DNA from: Streptomyces gilvus
GTDB lineage: Bacteria; Actinomycetota; Actinomycetes; Streptomycetales; Streptomycetaceae
Length of the DNA stretch: 64,000 bases
Direction of reading: 5' to 3'
NCBI RefSeq assembly: GCF_022513565.1
Contig: NZ_JAKWBE010000015.1
Location: 124,001-188,000 of the forward strand
Each line of letters opens with the position of its first letter. Within the stretch, counting starts at the first letter, position 1. Shown here piece after piece: positions 41,273 to 49,923 of this stretch. Position numbers and translations under genes: made by a program. The notes below the pieces were generated by a model, which was given only the letters and a program-made list of their open reading frames with translations, searched no databases and had not been told where the DNA came from.

Positions 41273-41893
41273 GTGCGCTTTCGTCTGACCCCCAGGGAGA
41301 CGAGCTTCTACGACATGTTCGCCGCGTCCGCGGACAACATCGTCACAGGCTCGAAACTCCTGATGGAACTGCTCGGGGCGGACACCTCCGCCCGGGCCGA
41401 GATCGCAGAGCGTATGCGGGCCGCGGAACACGCAGGTGACGACGCCACACACGCGATCTTCCACCAGTTGAACTCCTCGTTCATCACGCCCTTCGACCGC
41501 GAGGACATCTACTCCCTCGCATCGTCCCTCGACGACATCATGGACTTCATGGAGGAGGCCGTCGACCTGGTCGTCCTCTACAACGTCGAGGAACTGCCGA
41601 AGGGCGTCGAGCAGCAGATCGAGGTGCTGGCGCGGGCGGCCGAACTCACGGCCGAGGCCATGCCCAACCTGCGCACGATGGACAACCTCACCGAGTACTG
41701 GATCGAGGTCAACCGCCTGGAGAACCAGGCCGACCAGATCCACCGCAAGCTGCTGGCCCACCTCTTCAACGGCAAGTACGACGCGATAGAGGTCCTGAAG
41801 CTCAAGCAGATCGTGGACGTCCTGGAGGAAGCGGCGGACGCGTTCGAGCACGTGGCGAACACGGTGGAGACCATCGCCGTCAAGGAGTCCTGA
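41273..41893 (+). CDS. DUF47/PhoU-like phosphate transport regulator
   Basis: A 206-residue helical protein of the DUF47 group (PhoU-like fold), the usual partner of Pit transporters. Features: RETSFYDMFAASADNIVTGS, RAAEHAGDDATHAIFHQLNSSFITPFDREDIY and a long helix pair (WIEVNRLENQADQIHRKLLAHLF), with acidic metal-binding residues. It probably gates the Pit transporter encoded seven bases downstream. GTG 41273 is preceded by GAGG. It is divergent from csoR. Confidence 0.9.
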   Translation: MRFRLTPRETSFYDMFAASADNIVTGSKLLMELLGADTSARAEIAERMRAAEHAGDDATHAIFHQLNSSFITPFDREDIYSLASSLDDIMDFMEEAVDLVVLYNVEELPKGVEQQIEVLARAAELTAEAMPNLRTMDNLTEYWIEVNRLENQADQIHRKLLAHLFNGKYDAIEVLKLKQIVDVLEEAADAFEHVANTVETIAVKES

Positions 41894-41900
41894 GGCGTCC

Positions 41901-42899
41901 ATGGACACCTTCGCCCTGGTCGTGACCATCGCGGTCGCGCTCTTCTTCACGTACACCAACGGCTTCCACGACTCGGCGAACGCGATCGCCACCTCCGTCT
42001 CGACCCGGGCCCTGACGCCCCGGGCGGCCCTCGCCATGGCCGCCGTGATGAACCTCGCAGGCGCCTTCCTCGGCTCCGGAGTCGCCAAGACCGTCAGCGA
42101 GGGCCTGATCGCCACGCCGTCCGGCTCCCAGGGGATGGCCATCCTCTTCTCGGCCCTGGTCGGCGCGATCGTCTGGAACCTCATCACCTGGTACTACGGC
42201 CTGCCGTCCTCCTCCTCCCACGCCCTGTTCGGCGGCCTGGTGGGCGCGGCACTCGCCGGCGGTACGACGGTCCACTGGTCCGGGGTCCTGGACAAGGTCG
42301 TCGTCCCGATGTTCCTGTCCCCCGTCGTCGGCCTGGTCGTCGGCTACCTGGTGATGCTGGCGATCCTGTGGATCTTCCGCAGGACCAATCCGCACAAGAC
42401 CAAGCGCGGCTTCCGCATAGCGCAGACCGTGTCGGCCGCCGGCATGGCCCTCGGCCACGGCCTCCAGGACGCCCAGAAGACGATGGGCGTCGTCGTCATG
42501 GCACTGGTGATTTCCGGCCACGAGACGTACGGCGACCCGATCCCGGTCTGGGTCAAGCTCGTCTGCGCCGTCATGCTCTCCCTGGGCACCTACGCGGGCG
42601 GCTGGCGCATCATGCGCACCCTCGGCCGCAAGATCATCGAGCTCGACCCGCCGCAGGGCTTCGCGGCGGAGACCACCGGCGCCGCGATCATGTTCTCCAC
42701 CGCGTACATCTTCAAGGCACCGGTCTCCACGACCCATGTCATCACCTCGGCCATCATGGGCGTCGGCGCGACGAAGCGCGTGAACGCGGTCCGCTGGGGC
42801 GTCGCCAAGAACATCGTCCTGGGCTGGTTCATCACGATGCCGGCGGCGGCCCTGGTGGCGGCGGGCTCCTTCGGCCTGGTGAACCTGGCGTTCCTGTAG
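41901..42899 (+). CDS. pitH1: Low-affinity inorganic phosphate transporter (Pit family)
   Basis: A 332-residue membrane protein of about ten helices that imports metal-phosphate using the proton gradient. Signatures: FTYTNGFHDSANAIATSVSTR at the start and SSSHALFGGLVGA, and the repeat in the second half (STTHVITSAIMGVGATKRVNAVRWG). The DUF47 gene precedes it. The gene ends in a codon triplet repeat: TTC CTG TAG recurs twice downstream. The name pitH1 follows S. coelicolor usage by context. Confidence 0.9.
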   Translation: MDTFALVVTIAVALFFTYTNGFHDSANAIATSVSTRALTPRAALAMAAVMNLAGAFLGSGVAKTVSEGLIATPSGSQGMAILFSALVGAIVWNLITWYYGLPSSSSHALFGGLVGAALAGGTTVHWSGVLDKVVVPMFLSPVVGLVVGYLVMLAILWIFRRTNPHKTKRGFRIAQTVSAAGMALGHGLQDAQKTMGVVVMALVISGHETYGDPIPVWVKLVCAVMLSLGTYAGGWRIMRTLGRKIIELDPPQGFAAETTGAAIMFSTAYIFKAPVSTTHVITSAIMGVGATKRVNAVRWGVAKNIVLGWFITMPAAALVAAGSFGLVNLAFL

Positions 42900-42940
42900 A
42901 AACCCGTTCCTGTAGGAAACCCGTTCCTGTAGGAATCCCG
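42891..42940 (+). repeat. Three-copy 16-17 bp repeat starting in the pit stop codon
   Basis: TTCCTGTAGAAACCCG (42891-42906), TTCCTGTAGGAAACCCG (42907-42923) and TTCCTGTAGGAATCCCG (42924-42940) are head to tail. The first includes the last two codons and TAG of pit. The other TAGs fall in other frames, so they are not in-frame back-up stops. Confidence 0.9.
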
Positions 42941-42966
42941 CCCGCGGGCTTTTCCGGTACGACGAC

Positions 42967-42997
42967 GGGCCCGCCCCCGGGAGCCGGGGGCGGGCCC
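42967..42997. terminator. Strong hairpin between pit and pstB
   Basis: GGGCCCGCCCCCGG and CCGGGGGCGGGCCC form a perfect 14-bp stem with a GAG loop. It lies between convergent operons, so it probably stops both. Confidence 0.88.
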
Positions 42998-43049
42998 TTC
43001 ATCGTCCTCGCGGTGGCACCGCCATGCAGCACCGCGAGGGGTCTTGGGA

Positions 43050-43826
43050 TCAGCCGAAGCGGCCGGAGATGTAGTCCTCCGTCGCCTGGACCGATGGGTT
43101 GGAGAAGATCCGCTCCGTCTCGTCGATCTCGATCAGCTTGCCGGGCTGCCCGACCGCCGCGAGGTTGAAGAACGCCGTACGGTCCGAGACACGCGCCGCC
43201 TGCTGCATGTTGTGCGTCACGATGACGATCGTGAAGCGCTCCTTCAGCTCACCGATCAGGTCCTCGATGGCGAGGGTGGAGATCGGGTCGAGGGCGGAGC
43301 AGGGCTCGTCCATCAGCAGCACCTTCGGCTCGACCGCGATCGCGCGGGCGATGCACAGACGCTGCTGCTGGCCGCCGGACAGGCCCGAACCCGGCTTGTT
43401 CAGACGGTCCTTGACCTCGTTCCAGAGGTTCGCGCCCTTGAGCGACTTCTCGACGATGTCGCCGAGCTCGCTCTTCTTGACGTTGCCGTTGAGCCGCAGC
43501 CCCGCCGCCACGTTGTCGAAGATCGACATGGTGGGGAACGGGTTCGGCCGCTGGAACACCATGCCGACCTCGCGCCGCACGGACACCGGGTCCACCCCGG
43601 GGCCGTAGAGGTCCTCGTCGTCGAGCAGTACCTTGCCCTCGACCCGGCCGCCCGAGGTGACCTCGTGCATCCGGTTCAGCGTGCGCAGGAACGTCGACTT
43701 GCCGCAGCCGGACGGGCCGATGAAGGCCGTCACCGTGCGCGGCTCGACGGTCATCGAGATGTCCTCGATCGCCTTGTGGGAGCCGTAGTAGGCGGTCAGT
43801 CCGCTTACGTCGATTCGCTTGGCCAT
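43050..43826 (-). CDS. pstB: Phosphate ABC transporter ATP-binding protein PstB
   Basis: A 258-residue ATPase of the high-affinity phosphate importer. Walker A GPSGCGKST, Q-loop MVFQRPNPFPTMSIFDNVAAG (typical PstB), signature LSGGQQQRLCIARA, Walker B VLLMDEPCSALDP. It is the last gene of pstSCAB, 45 bases after pstA. It is energised by ATP and signals with PhoU/PhoR in other bacteria. Confidence 0.94.
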   Translation of the reverse strand: MAKRIDVSGLTAYYGSHKAIEDISMTVEPRTVTAFIGPSGCGKSTFLRTLNRMHEVTSGGRVEGKVLLDDEDLYGPGVDPVSVRREVGMVFQRPNPFPTMSIFDNVAAGLRLNGNVKKSELGDIVEKSLKGANLWNEVKDRLNKPGSGLSGGQQQRLCIARAIAVEPKVLLMDEPCSALDPISTLAIEDLIGELKERFTIVIVTHNMQQAARVSDRTAFFNLAAVGQPGKLIEIDETERIFSNPSVQATEDYISGRFG

Positions 43827-43871
43827 GATTACGTCACTTCCAGAAGTCTTTGTTCGGTCGCTGTCGGCCGG

Positions 43872-44924
43872 TCAGCGACCGGTCTTCGGAGCCTTCCAGC
43901 GGGCGATGCCGCGGGCCACCAGGTTCAGGATCATCACGAAGGCGATCAGGGTGAGCGAAGCCGCCCAGGCCCGGTCGTAGGCGTAGTCGTTGCCCGCGGC
44001 GTACTGCTGGTAGATGTACAGCGGCAGCGACTGCTGCGGCCCCGAGAAGGGGTCGTTGTTGATGAACCGGTTTCCGAACACCAACAGCAGCACGGGGGCG
44101 GTCTCACCCGCGATACGGGCGATGGCCAGCATGACGCCGGTCGTGATGCCGCCGATGGAGGTCGGCAGGACCACCTTCAGGATGGTGCGCCACTTCGGGA
44201 CACCCAGCGCCAGGGACGCCTCCCGCAGCTCGTTCGGGACGAGCTTGAGCATCTCCTCGGTGGAGCGCACGACCACCGGCATCATCAGGATGGCCAGGGC
44301 CAGCGATCCGGCGAAGCCGAACGGCTCCATGTTGAAGATCAGCATCAGGGAGAGGATGAACAGGCCCGCGACGATCGACGGGACGCCCGTCATGACGTCG
44401 ACGAAGAAGGTGACCGCCTGGGCGAGCCGGCCACGGCCGTACTCCACCAGGTAGATGGCGGTCAGCACGCCGATCGGCGCCGCGATCAGGGTGGCGAGAC
44501 CGACCTGCTCCAGGCTGCCGATGATGGCGTGGTAGATGCCGCCGCCCGGCTGGGAGTCGGCGACGAGGCCCATCGAGTGGGTCAGGAAGTAGACGTCGAG
44601 GACCTTCACACCGCGTACGACGGTCACCCAGACCAGGGAGACCAGCGGCACGAGGGCGACGAGGAAGGCGACCCAGACCAGACCGGTCGCGATCCGGTCC
44701 TTGGCCTGGCGGCGGCCCTCGACCTTGGCGGCGATGGCGTAGGTGGCGACCAGGAAGAGCAGACCGGAGATCAGACCCCACTGCACCTTGGTGAGCCCGG
44801 CGCCCGCCCCGACGGCCACGGCGACGGCCACGGAACCGGCGGCGATCGCCCAGGGCGACCACTTCGGCAGACTGGCGCCGCGCAGGGTGCTGGGGCGCTT
44901 CTCGGCGATGGCGGCGTTGCTCAT
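43872..44924 (-). CDS. pstA: Phosphate ABC transporter permease PstA
   Basis: A 350-residue inner-membrane permease with about eight helices, the first ones extra as is usual in actinobacteria. The EAA-like cytoplasmic loop reads ELREASLALGVPKWRTILKVVLPTSIGGI, and IARIAGETAPVLLLVFG is typical of PstA. ATG 44924 overlaps the pstC stop by four bases. With PstC it forms the channel for phosphate. Confidence 0.93.
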   Translation of the reverse strand: MSNAAIAEKRPSTLRGASLPKWSPWAIAAGSVAVAVAVGAGAGLTKVQWGLISGLLFLVATYAIAAKVEGRRQAKDRIATGLVWVAFLVALVPLVSLVWVTVVRGVKVLDVYFLTHSMGLVADSQPGGGIYHAIIGSLEQVGLATLIAAPIGVLTAIYLVEYGRGRLAQAVTFFVDVMTGVPSIVAGLFILSLMLIFNMEPFGFAGSLALAILMMPVVVRSTEEMLKLVPNELREASLALGVPKWRTILKVVLPTSIGGITTGVMLAIARIAGETAPVLLLVFGNRFINNDPFSGPQQSLPLYIYQQYAAGNDYAYDRAWAASLTLIAFVMILNLVARGIARWKAPKTGR

Positions 44925-45925
44925 GCGTTGGCCCCCGAGTACTCCTTGCGGCGGGCGATGATCATGCGAGCCGCGCCGTTGACCAACAGGGTGATGACGA
45001 ACAGGACCAGACCGGAGGCGATGAGGGCGTCACGGCCGAACTCGGTGGCCTCGCTGAACTTGCTCGCGATGTTCTGGGCGAAGGTGCCGCCGCCCGGGTT
45101 GAGCAGGCTGCCGTGGATCAGGAAGTCCGGGGACAGGACGGTGGCGACGGCCATCGTCTCGCCGAGCGCGCGGCCGAGGCCGAGCATCGACGCGGAGATC
45201 ACACCGGAGCGGCCGAAGGGCAGGACGGCCATGCGGATGACCTCCCAGCGCGTGGCGCCGAGGGCCAGGGCCGCCTCCTCGTGCATCTGCGGGACCTGGC
45301 GGAAGACCTCGCGGCTGACGTTGGTGATGATCGGCAGGATCATGATCGCGAGCAGGATGCCCACGGTCAGCAGGGAGCGCGGGGCCCCCTGGTCCCAGGA
45401 GAAGATCCCGGTCCAGCCGAAGAAGTCGTTGAGCCAGCCGAAGAGGCCGTTCATGTGCGGGACGAGGATCAGCGCGCCCCACAGGCCGTAGACGATGGAC
45501 GGCACCGCGGCGAGCAGGTCGACCACGTACGCGATGGGACCGGCCAGCCGGCGCGGGGCGTAGTGCGTGAGGAACAGCGCGATGGCCACCGCGACCGGGA
45601 CCGCGAGAACCATGGCGATGATCGAGGAGATCACCGTGCCGTAGGCCAGGACGGCGATGCCGAAGCTGGGCGGCGTGACGTTGGTGTTCCACTCGAAGGT
45701 GGTCAGGAAGTTGCCGTGGTTCTTGCTGAGCGCGAGGGAGGCGCGGTAGGTGAGGAACACCGCGATCGCGGCCATGATCACCAACAGCAGGATGCCCGAC
45801 CCACGGGACAGACCGAGGAAGATCCGGTCTCCGGGTCGGGTGGCGCCGCGGGCGTTGCGTTTCTGCTCGGCCGCGGTGGGCTGGGGAGTGGGAGGAGGTG
45901 CGTCGGTTATCTGTGTCGTGTCCAT
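44921..45925 (-). CDS. pstC: Phosphate ABC transporter permease PstC
   Basis: A 334-residue permease with about six to seven helices. N-terminal disordered part (TDAPPPTPQPTAAEQKRNAR), then IFLGLSRGSGILLLVIMAAIAV. The coupling loop is EEAALALGATRWEVIRMAVLP, and GLGRALGETMAVATVLS is a PstC signature. ATG 45925 has GGAG six bases upstream. It is separated from pstS by hairpins that should reduce the amount of mRNA reaching it. Confidence 0.93.
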   Translation of the reverse strand: MDTTQITDAPPPTPQPTAAEQKRNARGATRPGDRIFLGLSRGSGILLLVIMAAIAVFLTYRASLALSKNHGNFLTTFEWNTNVTPPSFGIAVLAYGTVISSIIAMVLAVPVAVAIALFLTHYAPRRLAGPIAYVVDLLAAVPSIVYGLWGALILVPHMNGLFGWLNDFFGWTGIFSWDQGAPRSLLTVGILLAIMILPIITNVSREVFRQVPQMHEEAALALGATRWEVIRMAVLPFGRSGVISASMLGLGRALGETMAVATVLSPDFLIHGSLLNPGGGTFAQNIASKFSEATEFGRDALIASGLVLFVITLLVNGAARMIIARRKEYSGANA

Positions 45926-45958
45926 CGGGTTCTCCGGTCTGCGGAGCCGCACCCGGGG

Positions 45959-45992
45959 TACGGCTCTGCGAAGCCGTACGTGACGTACGGCT
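45959..45992 (-). promoter_or_regulatory. Mutually exclusive hairpins ahead of pstC
   Basis: Three arms: TACGGCT at 45959, AGCCGTACG at 45972, and CGTACGGCT ending at 45992. The middle arm can pair with either side, so two alternative stems exist 34 bases before the pstC start. They could stabilise or modulate the pstCAB part of the mRNA. Confidence 0.4.
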
Positions 45993-46014
45993 CATGGCGG
46001 CGGTGCACCGGACG

Positions 46015-46057
46015 GTGCGGGCCGGTCCCGGGTTCAGGGGCCGGGACCGGCCCGCAC
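46015..46057 (-). terminator. Hairpin between pstS and pstC (partial terminator)
   Basis: Arms GTGCGGGCCGGTCCCGG and CCGGGACCGGCCCGCAC form a perfect 17-bp stem, 8 bases after the pstS stop. In the middle of an operon such a structure would let pstS be expressed in excess, as binding proteins usually are. Confidence 0.8.
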
Positions 46058-46064
46058 ACTCAGA

Positions 46065-47195
46065 TCAGCTCAGGCCAGCGATGGTGGTGCGGACCTTGGC
46101 GATGATGTCGGCCGGGATGGGCGCGTACTTCAGGCCGGAGAGGACGCTCTGACCGTCCTCGGAGGCGATGTAGCCCAGGAACGCCTTGGTGGCCGGGAGG
46201 GTGTCAGCCTTGTTTCCCTTGTCGCACACGATCTCGTACGTCACCAGCGTAATCGGGTACGCGCCGTCTGCCTTGGTGTTGTAGTTCAGCTGCAGCGACA
46301 GGTCCTGGCCGGTGCCGATGACCTTGGCGTCGGCGATGGCCTTGGAGGCGGAGTCGCTGCTCGGGGCGACCGGCGCGCTGGCACCCGTGTTGATGCTGAC
46401 GGCGTTGACGCCGTCGGCCACGTAGGACAGCTCGAAGTAGCCGATGGAGCCGTTGGTCTGCTTGACCTGGGCGGCGACACCGGAGGACTGCGCGGCGGCC
46501 TGGCCACCCTTGGCCTGCCAGGCCTTGCCACCGGAGTACGTCCAGTCGCTCGGGGCGGCGGCCTTCAGGTACTTGGTGAAGTTGTCCGTGGTGCCGGACT
46601 CGTCCGAGCGGTGGAACGCCTGGATCTTGAGGTCGGGCAGCTTGGCGGACGGGTTCAGCTTCTTGATCGCCGCGTCGTTCCACTTGGTGATCTTGCTGTC
46701 GAAGATCTTCGCGAGGGTCGGGGCGTCGAGGACCAGGTTCGAGACACCGGAGAGGTTGTAGCCGACCGCGATGGGGCCGCCGACCATCGGCAGGTCGATG
46801 CCCTGGCCGCCGCTGCAGACCTTCTTGGAGGCGGTGACCTCTTCGGGCTTCAGCGCCGAGTCGGAACCGGCGAAGGCGAGCTGGCCCTGGGTGAAGGAGG
46901 TGACACCCGCGCCGGAGCCGCCGCCCTTGTAGTTGATCTGGACGCCACAGGCCTTGGAGAAGTTGGCCACCCAGGCGTCGATCGCGTTCTTCTGCGCGGA
47001 CGAGCCGTCGGCCAGGAGCTGCCCCTTGGCGTTGTCACACTTGATGGAGCCGGCCTGGGTCGAGGCCGAAGCGCTGCTGCCACCGCCGCTGTTGCTGCTG
47101 GTGTCGTCCGAGCCGCACGCCGTGAGGACCAGGGCGCCGGAGGCGGCGAGAGCACCGAGAGCGAGGGCCCGCCGGTTCATGCGCTGAAGCTTCAC
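46065..47195 (-). CDS. pstS: Phosphate-binding lipoprotein PstS
   Basis: A 376-residue lipoprotein that captures phosphate at the cell surface. The lipobox is LVLTAC, cleaved before the Cys, after a short signal (VKLQRMNRRALALGALAASG). A Ser-rich linker leads to the binding domain: LLADGSSAQKNAIDAWVANF, YKGGGSGAGVTSFTQGQLAFAGSD, RSDESGTTDNFTKYLKAAAP carry the phosphate contacts. I placed the start at GTG 47195 with AAGGA upstream; ATG 47180 is also possible. PHO boxes lie upstream. Confidence 0.93.
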   Translation of the reverse strand: MKLQRMNRRALALGALAASGALVLTACGSDDTSSNSGGGSSASASTQAGSIKCDNAKGQLLADGSSAQKNAIDAWVANFSKACGVQINYKGGGSGAGVTSFTQGQLAFAGSDSALKPEEVTASKKVCSGGQGIDLPMVGGPIAVGYNLSGVSNLVLDAPTLAKIFDSKITKWNDAAIKKLNPSAKLPDLKIQAFHRSDESGTTDNFTKYLKAAAPSDWTYSGGKAWQAKGGQAAAQSSGVAAQVKQTNGSIGYFELSYVADGVNAVSINTGASAPVAPSSDSASKAIADAKVIGTGQDLSLQLNYNTKADGAYPITLVTYEIVCDKGNKADTLPATKAFLGYIASEDGQSVLSGLKYAPIPADIIAKVRTTIAGLS

Positions 47196-47318
47196 TTGAA
47201 AGAGATCCTTCCAGGAGCCGCCGTCCTGAATCGGCGGCGTGCGGAGTTGCGAAGTTTCGGTTGATGTGGACGCGTCTGTAGCGGTGCGGCCGCATCTCGT
47301 AAGGCTGAAATTAGGCAG

Positions 47319-47362
47319 ATCAGGTGAAGGCGCCAATGGGCGCAAATGAACGGCAGGTGAAC
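47319..47362 (-). promoter_or_regulatory. PHO boxes (PhoP operator) of pstS
   Basis: Read on the minus strand, four 11-base units in phase: GTTCACCTGCC, GTTCATTTGCG, CCCATTGGCGC and CTTCACCTGAT. Units 1, 2 and 4 match the PhoP direct-repeat consensus GTTCACC; the third is degenerate. They lie about 125-165 bases before the pstS start. The gap between pstS and the next gene (47196-47512) holds nothing else I can identify. Confidence 0.82.
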
Positions 47363-47512
47363 CCCTGCAGACGTTGTGGTTAGGTCACGGAATGCTCACG
47401 GGGAGGGCACGCGCGGGTTCCGGCCTCACGGTGACACAGGAGTGACAGTTCTCCGGGAACCCCCGAGATCGGCGCGCCGTCTCGTACCCCGAGAGCCATC
47501 GGGAGGCACAGC

Positions 47513-49066
47513 ATGGAACGGCGTACGTTCATCGGCGGCGCGGCCGCGGTCGCGGCGGTCGCCACCACCGCCTGCAAGGGCGGCTCCGCCGACGCGGACA
47601 CCAGTACCTCGTCCTCCTCCGGCACGTCCGGCACGTCCCTCCGCTCGACGTCGGCCCAGGCCGCCGCCGCGAACTGGACCGGCCTCGCCCGCGACCTCGA
47701 CGGCACCCTGGTCCGCCCGGGCGACGCCAAGTGGGCCACGGCCCACCAGCTGTACAACACCCGCTTCGACGGCCTGAAGCCGGCCGCGGTCGCCTATGCC
47801 GCCCACGCCGACGACATCCGTACGACCCTGGCGTACGCCCGTGCCCACGGAATCCGGGTCGCCATCCGCAACGGCGGCCACTCCTACGCCGGCTGGTCCT
47901 CGGGGAACGGCAAGCTGATCCTCGATGTCTCCGAGCTGAACCGAATACGGGTCGGCGGCGGCCAGGCCGTGGTGGGCGCCGGCGCCAAGCTGATCGACGT
48001 CTACCGCGCCCTGACGGCGAAGGGCGTGACGATACCGGCGGGCTCCTGCCCCACGGTCGGCGTCTCCGGTCTGGTGCTCGGCGGCGGCCACGGCGTGGTC
48101 TCCCGGGCCTACGGCCTGACCTGCGACAGCCTCACCGAAGCCACCCTGATCACGGCGGACGGCAAGCAGCTCACCGCGAACGCGACGACCAACAAGGACC
48201 TCTTCTGGGCCCTGCGCGGCGCCGGCAACGGCAACTTCGGCGTCGTGACGGAACTGCACTTCACCACCCACCCGGCGCCGCAGGCCGTCTCGGCGTACGT
48301 CACCTGGCCGTGGGCGAAGGCGGCGGCCGTGGTGAAGGCCTGGCAGGAGTGGGGCCCCGGCCAGCCCGACGAGATCTGGTCCTCCTGCCATCTGGAGAAC
48401 GGCGGCTCGCCGACCGTGTCCGTCGCCGCGTTCTCGCTCGGCACCTACGGCGAACTCCAGAACGCGCTGGACCGCCTGGCCTCGAAGGTCGGCGCCCCCG
48501 CCCGCGGCGTCACGCTGAAGAGGCACACCTACGAGGGCGCGATGGAGGCGTACGCCGGCTGCTCGTCCTTCCCGACCGCCGCCCAGTGCCATCTGCCCGG
48601 CTCCACCCCGGGCCGCAGCCCGCGGGGCGCGCTCGGCCGGGAGACCTACGCGGCCCGCTCGGACTTCTTCGACCGCTCGATCTCGACGGCCGGCATCCAG
48701 ACCATGCTGGCGCGCATCAGGTCCGTCCAGGGCGGCGCCGGCAGCATCGCCCTCATCGCCCTCGGCGGCGCGGTCAACCGCGTCTCCCCCACCGCGACGG
48801 CCTTCGTCCACCGCCGCTCCCGGATGCTCGCCCAGTACATCGCGTCCTGGCGCCCGGGGACGGCGGGCACGGCCGCCCAGTCCTGGCTGACGAAGACGCA
48901 CGACGCGATGAAGCCGTACGCCTCCGGCGCGGCCTACCAGAACTACACCGACCCGACCCTGACGAACTGGCGCAAGGCCTACTACGGCGACGCGGCGGCG
49001 AGGCTGGCGACGGTGAAGAAGCAGTACGACCCGAACCGCTTCTTCACCTACCCCCAGGCGCTGTAA
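47513..49066 (+). CDS. Secreted FAD-linked oxidoreductase (BBE family), Tat lipoprotein
   Basis: A 517-residue exported flavoenzyme. The N-terminus has twin arginines (ERRTFIGGAAAVAAVATTAC) and a lipobox, implying Tat export and lipid anchoring. The FAD domain has RNGGHSYAGWS (His) and GSCPTVGVSGLVLGGGHG (Cys), the two residues that bind FAD covalently in berberine bridge-type oxidases, so a bicovalent flavin is likely. It ends YDPNRFFTYPQAL, the BBE C-terminal motif. The substrate is unknown; sugars or phenolics are typical for the family. It converges on the PAP2 gene. Confidence 0.87.
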   Translation: MERRTFIGGAAAVAAVATTACKGGSADADTSTSSSSGTSGTSLRSTSAQAAAANWTGLARDLDGTLVRPGDAKWATAHQLYNTRFDGLKPAAVAYAAHADDIRTTLAYARAHGIRVAIRNGGHSYAGWSSGNGKLILDVSELNRIRVGGGQAVVGAGAKLIDVYRALTAKGVTIPAGSCPTVGVSGLVLGGGHGVVSRAYGLTCDSLTEATLITADGKQLTANATTNKDLFWALRGAGNGNFGVVTELHFTTHPAPQAVSAYVTWPWAKAAAVVKAWQEWGPGQPDEIWSSCHLENGGSPTVSVAAFSLGTYGELQNALDRLASKVGAPARGVTLKRHTYEGAMEAYAGCSSFPTAAQCHLPGSTPGRSPRGALGRETYAARSDFFDRSISTAGIQTMLARIRSVQGGAGSIALIALGGAVNRVSPTATAFVHRRSRMLAQYIASWRPGTAGTAAQSWLTKTHDAMKPYASGAAYQNYTDPTLTNWRKAYYGDAAARLATVKKQYDPNRFFTYPQAL

Positions 49067-49083
49067 CGGGCCCCAGGCCTGCT

Positions 49084-49788
49084 CTAGGCCGCGAGGTCCC
49101 GTTCCTCCGACTCGAGGTCCTTGCGGGCGCCGGGGATCACCGTGCCATCGCCGGGGGCCGAGCGTCCCCGGGCCCGGACGAACCAGGCGCCCCACGTGGA
49201 GGTCTCGACGGCCTTCAGCACCGGGGTCAGCAGGGCCATGGCGAGCGGGGACAGCAGCAGGGCGACGGCCGTGCCGAGCGCGAAGCCGCCCACCACGTCG
49301 GTCGGGTAGTGCACGCCCATGTAGACCCGGCAGAAGCCCTCGAGCAGCGCGAGCCCGATGCCGACGAGCCCGAACTTCCGGTTGGCGACGAAGAGTCCGA
49401 CGCCCATGGCCATGGTGATGGTCGCGTGATCGCTGACGAAGGAGTAGTCGGTCTTGCCCGTCACGAGGACGTCCAGTCCCTGGTGGACGAGGAAGGGCCG
49501 GGGCCGCTCGACGAAACCCCGTATGGGCACGTTCACCAGCACGGCGATCGCGGCGGCGAGCGGCGTCCACACCAGCGCGGCCACGGACGGCACGGCCTCC
49601 TCGCCGCCCTTGCGGCGCACCGACCACCAGCACCCGACCACCAGCAGCACCATGGCCACCAGCAGCCCGTACTCCCCGACGAACTCCATGACCCGGTCGA
49701 ACCAGTGCGGAGCGTCCTTGGCCAGGCCGTTGATGTCGTAGAGCAGGTCGACGTCGGGGTTCGACCCGGTGTCTGCGAGTCCAGCCAT
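49084..49788 (-). CDS. PAP2-family membrane phosphatase
   Basis: A 234-residue membrane protein with about five to six helices. The acid phosphatase motifs are present: RGFVERPRP (motif 1), SFVSDHATITM (motif 2, SDH where most have SGH), and CRVYMGVHYPTDVVGG (motif 3). It probably dephosphorylates a lipid phosphate such as undecaprenyl diphosphate or phosphatidate. A basic, flexible C-terminus follows. GTTCAC direct repeats 135 bases upstream could be a PhoP site. Confidence 0.85.
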   Translation of the reverse strand: MAGLADTGSNPDVDLLYDINGLAKDAPHWFDRVMEFVGEYGLLVAMVLLVVGCWWSVRRKGGEEAVPSVAALVWTPLAAAIAVLVNVPIRGFVERPRPFLVHQGLDVLVTGKTDYSFVSDHATITMAMGVGLFVANRKFGLVGIGLALLEGFCRVYMGVHYPTDVVGGFALGTAVALLLSPLAMALLTPVLKAVETSTWGAWFVRARGRSAPGDGTVIPGARKDLESEERDLAA

Positions 49789-49923
49789 CGCGCTGCGGCC
49801 CCTTCGTCGTCTGCTTGCTACGAGAACAGGAACGCACGGTCCCGGTTATTACGTTCCACACTCCACCGAATGATCACGCAGACGTTATCGAAGAGAGACT
49901 CATCGCCGCAGCTCAGGGGGTGG

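Noticed and set aside
43044..45491. Long plus-strand open frame (815 codons) across the pst genes
   Set aside because: Antisense shadow: repetitive Asp/Arg/Gly/Gln content and no ribosome binding site; pstB, pstA and pstC are certain on the other strand.
47426..49861. Long minus-strand open frame (811 codons) over the oxidase and PAP2 genes
   Set aside because: Shadow of the FAD oxidase; no recognisable motif and biased composition.
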